Below are positions 35,701-42,831 of a stretch of 64,000 bases of DNA, piece by piece. The notes under the pieces were generated by a model that had not been told where the DNA came from, ran no database searches, and saw only the letters and a program-made list of their open reading frames with translations. A program made the translations under genes and the position numbers. Positions within the stretch are counted from its first letter, which is position 1. Each line of letters starts with the position of its first letter. The DNA is from Pseudomonas pohangensis (GTDB taxonomy: Bacteria > Pseudomonadota > Gammaproteobacteria > Pseudomonadales > Pseudomonadaceae): contig NZ_LT629785.1 in assembly GCF_900105995.1 (NCBI RefSeq), positions 1,426,001-1,490,000 on the forward strand, written 5' to 3'.

Positions 35701-38287
35701 GGTAACCACGCTGGCAGCCTTCAATGCGCTAGTTGACAACATTGCAGCCAACCGGCCATTTAACGGCCAGACTGACTTTACCGACGCGATTCAGGAAACC
35801 ATGCTGGCCTATACGCCGATTGCCGGTTCGAGCAATCAGGTGTTCTTTATCAGTGACGGTAATCCGAACCAGCAAACCGGTACGGGGGGTAATTCGCTGA
35901 CGGATACCACGGCAAGCGACTGGAACAACTTTGTCGACAGCAACGCGATCAATGTCACCACTATCGGTGTAGGCAATGGTATTGATGAGGACCGGCTGCA
36001 GGATGTCGATCTGGATGGCAGTGGCTCACCAATAGTAGTGTCCGGTTTCAATGCTCTAGTTGCTGCGCTACTCGATGCAGTATCTCCACCGGTTGTACCG
36101 ATTGAGGGCAATGTGCTGAGCAATGATGCTTCAGGAGCCGATGCGCCACTGTCATTCGTCGGCTGGAGTGCGGGCAATGCGGCGGCAATCGCTGATCTGT
36201 CCCAGTACGGCACGCTGGTTCTGGATGCCAACGGGCACTACAAGTTCACCCTGAACAACGATGCAGCGGCTACCCAGGCACTGGATGATGGCGATACGGT
36301 GGTCAAGGTATTGCATTACACCGCTCAGGATGCCGATGGCGATCCAACCAGCAGCACCCTGACCATCACTATCAATGGCAGCAACGACTCGCCGATTGCC
36401 CGTGGCGACAGCAACTGGGCGCAGGAGGATGTCAGCAATGCCAGTGGCAACGTACTGCAGAATCAGGCTCACAATGGTGCGCCGGACAATGCATTGCGCG
36501 CTGATGTTGCCGATACCGATGTCGATGACAGCCTTACCGTTACCGGTGTAACCGGTGGCAATGCCTATGGCACCCTGACGCTTGGTGCCAATGGCGATTA
36601 CACCTATGCACTCAATAACAACAACCCGACGGTGCAGGCCCTGAACGATGGCGACACGCTGACCGAGGTTTACACCTACACCGTGACTGACGGAGACGTA
36701 TCGCGCACGGCGTCATTGACCATCACCATCTTCGGTGGAGATGAGAATGCGCTGGTGGTGGGCGAGAATGTCAGCGACACGTCGGACCAGACAGTCGATC
36801 ACCGGGTCGATACTTCGCGCTACGGGCCAGATGGAGCCATCGAAGGCAGTAGTGGCAATGATGTTTTGATCGGCGATGTGGGTGGCGGTAAAGGGCCTGT
36901 GATTAATCCGGCCAAGGATTACAACATTGCGCTGATCCTGGACAGTTCGGGAAGTATGACCAGCGATCCGGATGGTCCGGGAGGCTACTCCAGTCGGCTG
37001 GCTCTGTTGAAAGATTCCGTGCGCAGTTATCTGGACAAGCTGGACAGCCATACTGGGCAGATCAACATTGCGCTGATTTCCTTCGCAACCGGCTCTTCGT
37101 TGATGCTCAGCGGCACTCTGGCAGAGGTGCAGGCGCAACTCGATGCGCCGGGTAATCCGTTGAATGCCTTGTCAGCCAACGGCTCCACTAACTATGAGTC
37201 TGCACTGCAGACAACCAATAGCTGGTTTGCCGGTGTCGAAGGCAATGGTTATGAGAATGTTGCCTACTTCCTTACAGACGGAAATCCGACTTCACGCATT
37301 GGCAATACCAGTACTGGCAATTCCGTAGACTACCTGGATGTGGTCAACGCTCTGGATGATTTCAACACCTTGAGCGCTAGAGCGGAAGTGCATGCTATTG
37401 GTATCGGCTCGGGCATCAACGAAAACATCTTGCGCTACTTCGATGACACTGCGCAGCTTGCCGGCAACGTAACTACCAGTGTGGGGGGCAGCAATGTCAC
37501 AGCTCCAGTGGGAGAGCCGCAGATAGTGCTTACCCCCGATGAGCTCAATGCAGCGCTTGACCCTGGAAGCACGACGCCTGGTTCATTGAGTCCGTTGGGC
37601 AATGATCATCTGATCGGTGGTGCAGGTGATGATCTGATATTTGGTGATGCCCTCAACACCAGCTTGATTGCTGGTCTTGAATCGGTTCCGCCGGGTTATC
37701 AAGCGTTGGTCGATCATCTGCAGGCCGGCAATGGCGGTGTTGCACCGACTCAGGCGCAGATAGTCGAATTCATTACGACGCATGCCGAGCAACTGGGCGC
37801 TTCGGTACCCAACTCCGGTGGCAATGACACGCTGGAGGGGGGAGCTGGCAATGACGTTCTGTTCGGTCAAGGAGGCAACGACAGGCTGATCGGTGGAGCC
37901 GGTGACGACTTGCTGGTCGGTGGCGGCGGCAACGACACCTTTGTCTGGCAAGCCGGAGAGACTGGAAACGATACGGTGCAGGATTTCCATCGGGTAGCCG
38001 GAGATAACGATGTGCTGGATTTGTCGCAGCTGTTGTCGGGTCTGGATCTTGGCTCCATGGGTAGCAATGATGCAATTGCCACCTTCCTGACCAGTCCGGC
38101 CAATTCCTACCTGAGCGTCAACACCGTAGGTACGAACAGCCTGACTGTCGATGTGGGCGCGGGCAGCCAGTCGATTCAGCTCGAAGGCGTGGATCTTGCC
38201 GGCGCGTACGGTGGTGGTGGCAGCAGCGAGTTCGATATCGTTCGCAACATGCTGGAGGACGGTTCACTCAAGGTGGTCTTAAGCTAG
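29714..38287 (+). CDS. lapA: Giant LapA-like RTX adhesin, 2857 residues
   Basis: A cell-surface biofilm adhesin exported by LapEBC. The retention module is residues 1-126, with the LapG site TAAG at 123-126 (cut expected between Ala124 and Ala125). VCBS/T1SS-143-like beta domains follow, then five 171-residue repeats (938-1792). Von Willebrand A domain 1 lies at about 1940-2126 (MIDAS D1948, S1950, S1952) and domain 2 at about 2403-2590 (D2410, S2412, S2414). RTX calcium repeats are at about 2627-2647 and 2701-2750, and the C-terminal secretion signal follows. The first vWA domain appears inserted into a VCBS repeat. A strong terminator follows. LapD and LapG beyond it supply c-di-GMP control of release. 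Confidence 0.94.
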   Translation: MATLIGVIKQAVGEVFAVAEDGSRRALGEGDRVYAGEQLVTGPNGAVALALTNGQSLTLGRESALPLTGDLLATSAEIAAQAQAEASAAPAPVTPTADDQQSVDDLVAAIEAGADPTQTAEPTAAGPGGSGGPGGTHQFVLLDAVGGQLAPEVGYPTGPITSGPEFLYGEGSNNGGGDALPSIEIEYLDHQGQLIVGPGVVDEEALSDGSNPDSTAEQASGKVVITSPDGVSALQIQDVNGTWVDVTHGGVVQGKYGTLSLDAAGNWTYTLTDNTLDHSNPNASGADDQVGESFAVRMFDGDGDVSPTVQLNVTVYDDNPLVDLGEGDFSALVVDETMLNLTTTGNFSGAFQVDLGADGGAVAYSLTISKVDSGLVDVASGKTIELHLVGEAIQGWVDGDPTQIAFTAAVNADGDVSLTQLRALQHPDTTSNDEPLGIAGGVIKLVAVATDGDGDTASASLDLGGFLIFRDDGPTLTVEADVSREEQAALAVRLDETVGVDRAAPGEVANGNTDDAGPGLGQVTTSVAGGLTSLFAALGGSYGADGAGTTTGVLSFAAFPGNTGLATNLLALNGGAITLERTSATLLSGVDEQGDTVFTIEIVGNQLQTTLFEALVHPDNSTFDEAVQLQLLQDGAVQLQYEVTRIDADGDSVTRSATVDLISHTSGGEDQQGSATDTSYFSFEDDGPSVDLSDAPDTVQEGASINGTWAHTDGADGATTQVLFGANSYNLDTPIDTGKGTLTVKADGTWTFQAANGLDQDVAQSVSFTVKVTDGDNDVATDSLTISITDGEGPSAGAPISLLVDDQNLADGSTPAGADFDSDSITFTPGSDAISNIVFSGDLSNLVGGLTWDRVSDTQIVGSDGASAIVTLDLTVLNNVATVTATLNDNYASHPLSGDDLQQLGSVNVIATDIDGDKVEGLVNVAVSDDVPRVSAAVVDDSQISLTTQDAQTIGAAFDTASASFATAMLAAVTPVYGADGAGNTQLGGYTLSVDNAASGLSSDGLAITLAKVGNDVVGSTANGEVFRISVNGSGTVTLTQYAEIDHLPESLNTSNDNANIALADGKVSLSATATVTDGDNDQATTQVRVDLGGNISFDDDLPSVTAGVVADSQISLTTQDAQTIGAAFDTASANFATAMLAAVTPVYGADGAGNTQLGGYTLSVDNAASGLSSDGLAITLAKVGNDVVGSTANGEVFRISVNASGTVTLTQYAEIDHLPESLNTSNDNANIALADGKVSLSATATVTDGDNDQATTQVRVDLGGNISFDDDLPSVTAGVVADSQISLTTQDAQTIGAAFDTASANFATAMLAAVTPVYGADGAGNTQLGGYTLSVDNAASGLSSDGLAITLAKVGNDVVGSTANGEVFRISVNASGTVTLTQYAEIDHLPESLNTSNDNANIALADGKVSLSATATVTDGDNDQATTQVRVDLGGNISFDDDLPSVTAGVVADSQISLTTQDAQTIGAAFDTASANFATAMLAAVTPVYGADGAGNTQLGGYTLSVDNAASGLSSDGLAITLAKVGNDVVGSTANGEVFRISVNGSGTVTLTQYAEIDHLPESLNTSNDNANIALADGKVSLSATATVTDGDNDQATTQVRVDLGGNISFDDDLPSVTAGVVADSQISLTTQDAQTIGAAFDTASANFATAMLAAVTPVYGADGAGNTQLGGYTLSVDNAASGLSSDGLAITLAKVGNDVVGSTANGEVFRISVNASGTVTLTQYAEIDHLPESLNTTNDNANIALADGKVSLSATATVTDGDNDQATTQVRVDLGGNISFDDDLPSVGPNVSVQLDDDALSGGIPGGIGDDANAVNVSGTLAHSFGADGAGSIEWLTTGNPAGFTYVSSGDDLLIQQGGTTVVTVTLNTATGAYSVTQNAVINHPLGLDENNVSFDLAYRVIDGDNDTATGKLTINVDDDTPQAFPDSGSVTEAAGKNINAAFVLDSSGSISNSEFATMMAAVKSAGQALFNGNDGDVKVTIVAFSSDSVSYPAVTTLAAFNALVDNIAANRPFNGQTDFTDAIQETMLAYTPIAGSSNQVFFISDGNPNQQTGTGGNSLTDTTASDWNNFVDSNAINVTTIGVGNGIDEDRLQDVDLDGSGSPIVVSGFNALVAALLDAVSPPVVPIEGNVLSNDASGADAPLSFVGWSAGNAAAIADLSQYGTLVLDANGHYKFTLNNDAAATQALDDGDTVVKVLHYTAQDADGDPTSSTLTITINGSNDSPIARGDSNWAQEDVSNASGNVLQNQAHNGAPDNALRADVADTDVDDSLTVTGVTGGNAYGTLTLGANGDYTYALNNNNPTVQALNDGDTLTEVYTYTVTDGDVSRTASLTITIFGGDENALVVGENVSDTSDQTVDHRVDTSRYGPDGAIEGSSGNDVLIGDVGGGKGPVINPAKDYNIALILDSSGSMTSDPDGPGGYSSRLALLKDSVRSYLDKLDSHTGQINIALISFATGSSLMLSGTLAEVQAQLDAPGNPLNALSANGSTNYESALQTTNSWFAGVEGNGYENVAYFLTDGNPTSRIGNTSTGNSVDYLDVVNALDDFNTLSARAEVHAIGIGSGINENILRYFDDTAQLAGNVTTSVGGSNVTAPVGEPQIVLTPDELNAALDPGSTTPGSLSPLGNDHLIGGAGDDLIFGDALNTSLIAGLESVPPGYQALVDHLQAGNGGVAPTQAQIVEFITTHAEQLGASVPNSGGNDTLEGGAGNDVLFGQGGNDRLIGGAGDDLLVGGGGNDTFVWQAGETGNDTVQDFHRVAGDNDVLDLSQLLSGLDLGSMGSNDAIATFLTSPANSYLSVNTVGTNSLTVDVGAGSQSIQLEGVDLAGAYGGGGSSEFDIVRNMLEDGSLKVVLS
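32525..35089 (+). repeat. Five tandem 513-bp repeats inside lapA
   Basis: Units begin at 32525, 33038, 33551, 34064 and 34577, each 513 bp (171 codons). They start at VVADSQISLTTQDAQ-type sequence (the first has VVDD) and end at NISFDDDLPSV. Units 2-5 differ by few bases, for example Ser/Ala in the NGSGT/NASGT position and SASF/SANF. The type resembles the T1SS-143 (DUF5801-like) repeat. Such identity invites recombination and copy-number variation. Confidence 0.96.
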
Positions 38288-38293
38288 TAATGT

Positions 38294-38327
38294 AAAAAAC
38301 CACCACCTGCTAGGGTGGTGGTTTTTT
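38294..38327. terminator. Bidirectional terminator after lapA
   Basis: A perfect stem AAAAAACCACCACC / GGTGGTGGTTTTTT with a TGCTAG loop lies seven bases after the lapA stop. T-runs on both strands make it work for lapA and, if anything reads through, for the minus strand. Confidence 0.93.
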
Positions 38328-38514
38328 ATGCCTGAGGATTGTTATTGGTGGTTCAAGGCAATGTGGTTTCACAGCTTGGCACAGCAAATGCGGTACCGAA
38401 GTCAATCTGTGGGAGTGGCGCCCTAGCTGCGATAAAGACCGCAAAGTATCTCATGCACAAAACTCGGGCCGAGGTGGCCCTCCTGCATGAAGTGCAGACA
38501 CCTGACAGAGGCTC
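38328..38514. other. Non-coding stretch between lapA and the kinase remnant
   Basis: No gene is supported. At about 38408-38436 there is CTGTGGGAGTGGCGCCCTAGC, which resembles the CTGTGGGAGCGGGC half of a pseudomonad REP palindrome. The rest shows no clear promoter or structure. Confidence 0.45.
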
Positions 38515-38645
38515 TTAGGCAGGTACATTCAAAGGCGGGTGTAGGGAGAAGGTCGAGCCTGTGCCAACTTCAGGCTGCACCTCGATACGCCCTGGTGTTT
38601 CTCGACGATCAATCTGACGATATCCAGTCGATACACCCTAGACTT
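38515..38645 (-). pseudogene. Decayed C-terminal fragment of a sensor histidine kinase
   Basis: Translation of the minus strand gives the stretch RLDIVRLIVEKHQG, which matches the G2-box region of HATPase domains. After a frame change of one base at the HQG codons, it continues as IEVQPEVGTGSTFSLHPP and ends at TAA (38517-38515). This order is the classical C-terminus of a histidine kinase. The rest of the kinase is absent, since lapD starts immediately upstream of it on the same strand side. A remnant of a deleted two-component gene is the best reading. Confidence 0.75.
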
Positions 38646-38692
38646 CACCAGCTGCTTTGGTTTGTGTGCCCTGCGTTATTCAGGAGCAGCAC

Positions 38693-40645
38693 CTATCCTT
38701 TCCACGGAGCGGGCGCTCCAATCAGGCTTCCCATGGCTCCCGCTAACCCCATCTCCTCAAGCACAGCAAGCTCCTCCGCAGTCTCCACCATTTCGGCAAT
38801 CAATGGCATGTCTATGCTGTTGGTTGCCCGGTAAATGGCTTCGATAAAGGCTCGCTTGTCGGCTTCCTGGTCGATGGCACGAATGTAACTACCATCGACT
38901 TTGAGATAGGCCAGGCCAAGATAGGTCAGGTTGCTGATCAGGTTGAAGTCGCCGCCAAAGTGTTGCAGCCCCAGCTTGTAGCCGGCTGCGCGAACGCTCT
39001 GGCTGAGTTGCTCCAGTTGCGCTGGCGGCGGCAGGGCGCGCTCATCCAGTTCGAGGGTAAGTAGCGGTTTTTTCTGTGGATGGTTGCGCAGGATTTGCAG
39101 CACTCTGGCCTGGCTTTCGGCATCGCGCAGGGTTTGTCCGGAAAGGCTCAAAGCCAGTGGCTGCGGATGTGTGGCCAGGTGCTTGATGCAGTTTTCCAGC
39201 ATCGCAATATCCAGCCGGGCTGACCAGCCAAGGCGCTCGATCCAGGGCAGGAACTGGCCGGCAGCGATGGCTTCGCCCTGCGGGTCGATTAGCCGCGCGA
39301 GGACTTTGTGATGGAGCAGCTTGCCGTCGTTGGCGCACTCCGTGACCGGCTGAAAGTACAGCTTGAGTTTGTTCTGCTTCAGCGCGTCATCGATCCAGCC
39401 ACGCCAGTCCTGGGCATTGGCATCAACCCGGGCAGCGCTGTCATCCAGACGCGCCCAGGTTGTGCCAGGGGTGCCCTGGGCCTGGGCGAGGGCCTGGTCA
39501 GCCCGATCCAGCACGGCTTTGGCCTGATCACCGGGATTGAAAGCCCCGATGCCGATATATGCCAGTGGCGACATGCGGCTTTCCCTGGCCAGTGCGAGGT
39601 TTTCCAGGGTGTTGACCAGTTCCACAGCCAGCTGGTCGGCATCCTCCGCGGTCAGGCCGGGCGCGACTATGGTGAATTCACCGGCCCGACTGCGCGAGCC
39701 CAGCCATTCGAAGCGATGGGGTTTTGTCAGGTACTGCTTGATGACCGTGGCGATATTCCTGATCAGTTCATCGGTCTTGGCGCCGCCCAGTGTCTGGTTG
39801 AGCCCGGCAAGGTCGGCCAGACGCAGGAACAGCAGATAGCCGGCAGCATTATGTTCGCTATCCATCAACTGTTCGCTCAGACGGATATCCAGCAGGCGGT
39901 GGTTGGCCAGCCCGGTAAGCCGATCCTGATAGGCCTCCACGCGGAGTTTTTCGCTGCGTGCTGTTTCTTCGGCAAATAGCGCCTTGAGTTTTTCCACCAT
40001 CAGGTTCATGGCCTGTACCACACGGCGCAGTTCCGGCGTTTTGGGCACTTTTTGCGCCGAAAGAAATTCGCGGCGGCTGATGGCTTCAGCCTGATCGACC
40101 ATGTTGTCCAGCGGCCGCAACTGGGTGCGCAGCAACCAGCCACCAAGCAGGGCGCTGAATATGCCGACCAGCAACAACCACATCAGACTGGCCCGACTGC
40201 TGTCCCACAGCTTGGCCAGCAGAAATTGCGGGTCGCTGAGGACCTCTACCCGGGCGGCCTGCTCCCAGCCGCGCATGAGCAGGGCATCACCCCATTCTGG
40301 CTGCAGATTGACCACGCGGATGAACCAGTCCGGTACTTGCTGTTCCTTGTCGAGGCCGTCGGACTGGCGTTCGACGATGATCGATTCGTCGGCGATATTG
40401 ACTACGCGGATGGTCTGGAAATAGCCGCTGTCGAAGATCGAGCTGACCATCAGTTCGATCATGGCCGGGTCATCGACATGCGGACTCATGGACAGGCCCA
40501 GTGCAGTGGCGGCGTCCTGTGCATGCGAGCGCAACTGGCTGAGAGCTTGCTCGCGGGAACTCTCGACACCGGTAATGAAGCTGCCGGTGAAAGCAATCAC
40601 GATGAGCAGGCAAATTGCCAGAAACAGCTGTTTGAGCAGTGACAT
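38693..40645 (-). CDS. lapD: LapD, degenerate GGDEF/EAL c-di-GMP receptor
   Basis: A 650-residue inner-membrane protein. The first TM helix is at about 7-26. A periplasmic LapD/MoxY-type output domain spans 28-150 and includes Trp127, a candidate for the tryptophan that binds LapG. The second TM is at about 152-172, then a HAMP helix, a GGDEF domain whose active motif is changed to RAGEF, and an EAL domain in which EAL is replaced by KVL (HHKVLARL). Catalysis should be lost and c-di-GMP binding retained. It starts 9 bp after the lapG stop, in one operon. It controls LapG access to LapA. Confidence 0.95.
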   Translation of the reverse strand: MSLLKQLFLAICLLIVIAFTGSFITGVESSREQALSQLRSHAQDAATALGLSMSPHVDDPAMIELMVSSIFDSGYFQTIRVVNIADESIIVERQSDGLDKEQQVPDWFIRVVNLQPEWGDALLMRGWEQAARVEVLSDPQFLLAKLWDSSRASLMWLLLVGIFSALLGGWLLRTQLRPLDNMVDQAEAISRREFLSAQKVPKTPELRRVVQAMNLMVEKLKALFAEETARSEKLRVEAYQDRLTGLANHRLLDIRLSEQLMDSEHNAAGYLLFLRLADLAGLNQTLGGAKTDELIRNIATVIKQYLTKPHRFEWLGSRSRAGEFTIVAPGLTAEDADQLAVELVNTLENLALARESRMSPLAYIGIGAFNPGDQAKAVLDRADQALAQAQGTPGTTWARLDDSAARVDANAQDWRGWIDDALKQNKLKLYFQPVTECANDGKLLHHKVLARLIDPQGEAIAAGQFLPWIERLGWSARLDIAMLENCIKHLATHPQPLALSLSGQTLRDAESQARVLQILRNHPQKKPLLTLELDERALPPPAQLEQLSQSVRAAGYKLGLQHFGGDFNLISNLTYLGLAYLKVDGSYIRAIDQEADKRAFIEAIYRATNSIDMPLIAEMVETAEELAVLEEMGLAGAMGSLIGAPAPWKG

Positions 40646-40654
40646 AGTTCTCTC

Positions 40655-41368
40655 CTAACCATCGCCTACGGCGAAGCCTTCAGCACGCATTTTCTTGAGC
40701 ACATCCTGCCAGCGCGACAGCCGCTTGCTGTCGCCGCTTTTCTTGCCCGGAAGGTAAAGGCCTTCGGCATTGAAGGCGTAGACCGGCAACAGATCGCGGC
40801 GCTGTGAGGCAGGCCGGATATCGGCAATCAGGTTGTCCAGCACCAGGGGGTCGGCTGTGGGGGTGGCGTAGTAAGTCAGCACCATGTGCGCCTGGTTGTA
40901 GGCGAGTGCCTTGACGTAAGTGATGCGCAACTGCGAGCTGGGTATGCCCAGGCGGCGCAAGGTGAAGTATTTGGCGATGGAATAATCTTCGCAGTCGGCG
41001 GCGCCCTTGATGGTGGCTTCAACCGGTGTGGCCCAGTAATCGTCCTGCTGCCAGTTGCTCAGATCATCGACAAAGCGGTACTGGCGGTTGAAGAAGTTGT
41101 TTACCGCTTCGAGCTTTTGCTGGTCATCAAGGCCTTCCGTCTGTTTGATCAGTTCTTCCCAGCCAAGGATCTTGTCGCGGGTGAGGATGTCCAGCGTGCC
41201 GTACTTCATTTCTGCATTCTTCAGGACCAGCTGGAAGTCCCAATCGTTGTAGTCGGCCCACAGGCTGCTGATGCCGGCCAGCAATGTCAGGAGTATTGCC
41301 AGAACCGCTGGCAACCGGCCTTTGTGCCAGAGAGCATGCACATCTGCTGTGGTGCGCTTACGCCACAT
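40655..41368 (-). CDS. lapG: LapG periplasmic cysteine protease
   Basis: A 237-residue bacterial transglutaminase-like cysteine protease (BTLCP, peptidase C93). ATG 41368 follows a GGAG at good spacing; an upstream reading to 41467 is not conserved. The signal segment GRLPAVLAILLTLLAGISSLWA precedes the domain. The catalytic triad is Cys126 (GAADCEDYS), His161 (NQAHMVLTYY) and Asp178 (LVLDNLI), and Asp125/Glu127 around the cysteine fit the calcium site described in LapG. It cleaves the TAAG site of the LapA retention module unless held by LapD. Confidence 0.94.
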   Translation of the reverse strand: MWRKRTTADVHALWHKGRLPAVLAILLTLLAGISSLWADYNDWDFQLVLKNAEMKYGTLDILTRDKILGWEELIKQTEGLDDQQKLEAVNNFFNRQYRFVDDLSNWQQDDYWATPVEATIKGAADCEDYSIAKYFTLRRLGIPSSQLRITYVKALAYNQAHMVLTYYATPTADPLVLDNLIADIRPASQRRDLLPVYAFNAEGLYLPGKKSGDSKRLSRWQDVLKKMRAEGFAVGDG

Positions 41369-41510
41369 CAGGACTCTCCGGTGGGGGGCTGGCATGCATG
41401 CGACTGGGCGGCTCGCTGAACGGTGGGAATTCGGGGTGAACAACATCGCCGGCGCACCGGCACGCACTCAGATTAGCGGAAAAACGGGCGTTTCGCGGCA
41501 CCCATGAAAA

Positions 41511-41534
41511 AGGGCCGCATATGCGGCCCTGGGG
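41511..41534 (-). terminator. Terminator of the UPF0149 gene
   Basis: A perfect 20-bp palindrome AGGGCCGCAT/ATGCGGCCCT lies at 41511-41530. On the minus strand it runs into CCCTTTTTC, so it terminates transcription from the 41558-42145 gene before lapG. Confidence 0.82.
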
Positions 41535-41557
41535 GATATCCGGGGTTTGCCCGGATG

Positions 41558-42145
41558 TCAGTGATGACGTGGCTTGAGCAGCGCCGGTTTTTCATCCGGT
41601 GAATTGAACAGCAGGAACATGGCGGTCAACAGCTCGGGAATCTGCTCGATCATGCTGTCGGTCAGATCGCGGTCGCTGGCAATGTCGGCAAACTCGGGTT
41701 GGTCGTCGAACAGTCCGGAGCCGACCATGATCGGCAACAGCAGCTCACTGACTTCGTCTTCGGCATTCTCGAACCAGATGCTCTCGCGCAGAAACACACC
41801 TTCCATGAAGCCGATACACCAGCCGCGCAGTTCGGAATCATCCGGATCATCGCCAAGATCCAGATCACAGGGGATTTCCGGCTCTTCATCTCCGGCCATG
41901 TGGCGGGCAATGTGCTCCTTCAGTTGCTGCAGGGTGGCTTCAATATCTTCGCGCTCTGCATCACTGCGATAGTGCGGCGGCTCGGCAAACAGGGCGTCGA
42001 TCCACTCCCGTGAAGGCACCTGTTCAGGGCAAATCGACAAGGCTGTCAGATAGCCATGGGTGGCCATGTAGTCCAGGGCTTCCTCATGCAGGTCGTCAGC
42101 ATCGAGAAAGCCTTGCAGGCGGGTCAACTGTTCGGCAAACGACAT
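41558..42145 (-). CDS. UPF0149 (YecA/YgfB) family protein
   Basis: A 195-residue acidic protein of the YgfB/YecA family, visible as the MEGVFLRESIWF helix pair and the LRGWCIGFMEG motif. It lacks the C-terminal SEC-C metal motif, so it is closer to YgfB-like or truncated YecA proteins. The C-terminus ends in KPRHH. In pseudomonads some YgfB proteins affect ampDh3 regulation; whether this one does is not known. It has its own terminator. Confidence 0.8.
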   Translation of the reverse strand: MSFAEQLTRLQGFLDADDLHEEALDYMATHGYLTALSICPEQVPSREWIDALFAEPPHYRSDAEREDIEATLQQLKEHIARHMAGDEEPEIPCDLDLGDDPDDSELRGWCIGFMEGVFLRESIWFENAEDEVSELLLPIMVGSGLFDDQPEFADIASDRDLTDSMIEQIPELLTAMFLLFNSPDEKPALLKPRHH

Positions 42146-42324
42146 TGTAGGGCTACCTTGATGGGATGAACTGTACGGATTCTATCCCTCCAGACCGGCA
42201 AAAGCACGGCGCAAGGGCTTGATTGTGCGGGGTTATTGATCTGGATCGGGATATTGCGGCCTCTCTGTTACGCCTTGATGGCTGGCAATTCGCCGTCCAC
42301 TCATCCATTGCCCGGGGTCGCCGC

Positions 42325-42354
42325 TTGAGAAAAAACTCTCCGGACAGCTAGAAT
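42325..42354 (+). promoter_or_regulatory. Sigma-70-type promoter for the 105-residue gene
   Basis: TTGAGA at 42325-42330 and TAGAAT at 42349-42354 are separated by 18 bp. A start near 42361 would give a leader of about 130 bases before ATG 42494. Upstream 42146-42324 contains only the divergent start region of the UPF0149 gene. Confidence 0.6.
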
Positions 42355-42360
42355 AGCCGT

Positions 42361-42493
42361 CAAAGCGCCGATTTAGACAGCTACTTGCGGGGCGCCGGGA
42401 ATCTTTCACCGATTCCGAAATACCGCTAAAGCGCTGGTTCGGTGTCGCAGTTCACCGCTATCCAGTGGGACTGACGAGCCGGAGACCTTCCCG
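42361..42493 (+). promoter_or_regulatory. Possibly structured 5' leader
   Basis: The leader can form a hairpin GGAATC-loop-GATTCC at about 42399-42418. A second GGTG/CACC hairpin lies at about 42441-42460, and the AAAGCGC word appears twice. The Shine-Dalgarno GGAGACC lies close to the ATG. I do not recognise a riboswitch class. The length relative to the small gene suggests post-transcriptional control. Confidence 0.35.
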
Positions 42494-42811
42494 ATGATTT
42501 GCCCTCAACCCCTATGCCGCCTGGCACCCATCACTACCGGGATGAACTCGGGCAACCCGCGCATTCTGTTGTGCGCGAAACAGGCATCCGGCCTGGTGCG
42601 CTATATGGAAGGCTGGTCGCTGGATACCCGCCGTCGGCAGTTGCGGATCGAGAGTCTCGATCAGCCGGAATTGCTTGCCGGCATGCTCAGTGACAGCTTC
42701 GATCTGGCGGTGGTTCAGGCGGTGCCTGCGGTCGAACTGGATGGTCTGGTGCATGAGTTGGTGCGCGTGGCCAGGCAAGGCTTGATTACCCGGCCCCGCA
42801 AGTCGCTCTGA
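42494..42811 (+). CDS. Hypothetical protein, 105 residues
   Basis: A soluble protein with no domain that I recognise. The sequence has an LLCAKQASGLVRYMEGWSLD stretch and a Leu/Val/Glu-rich C-terminal half that could be helical. It ends RQGLITRPRKSL. The promoter, long leader and GGAGACC ribosome site support expression. It is convergent with greB (20 bp between the stops). Confidence 0.65.
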   Translation: MICPQPLCRLAPITTGMNSGNPRILLCAKQASGLVRYMEGWSLDTRRRQLRIESLDQPELLAGMLSDSFDLAVVQAVPAVELDGLVHELVRVARQGLITRPRKSL

Positions 42812-42831
42812 GCCCCGCTGGTAGCCAGGAC

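Noticed and set aside
38330..38515. Possible sRNA or promoter between lapA and the kinase remnant
   Set aside because: Apart from a REP-like half palindrome no promoter pair or terminator-bounded unit could be supported.
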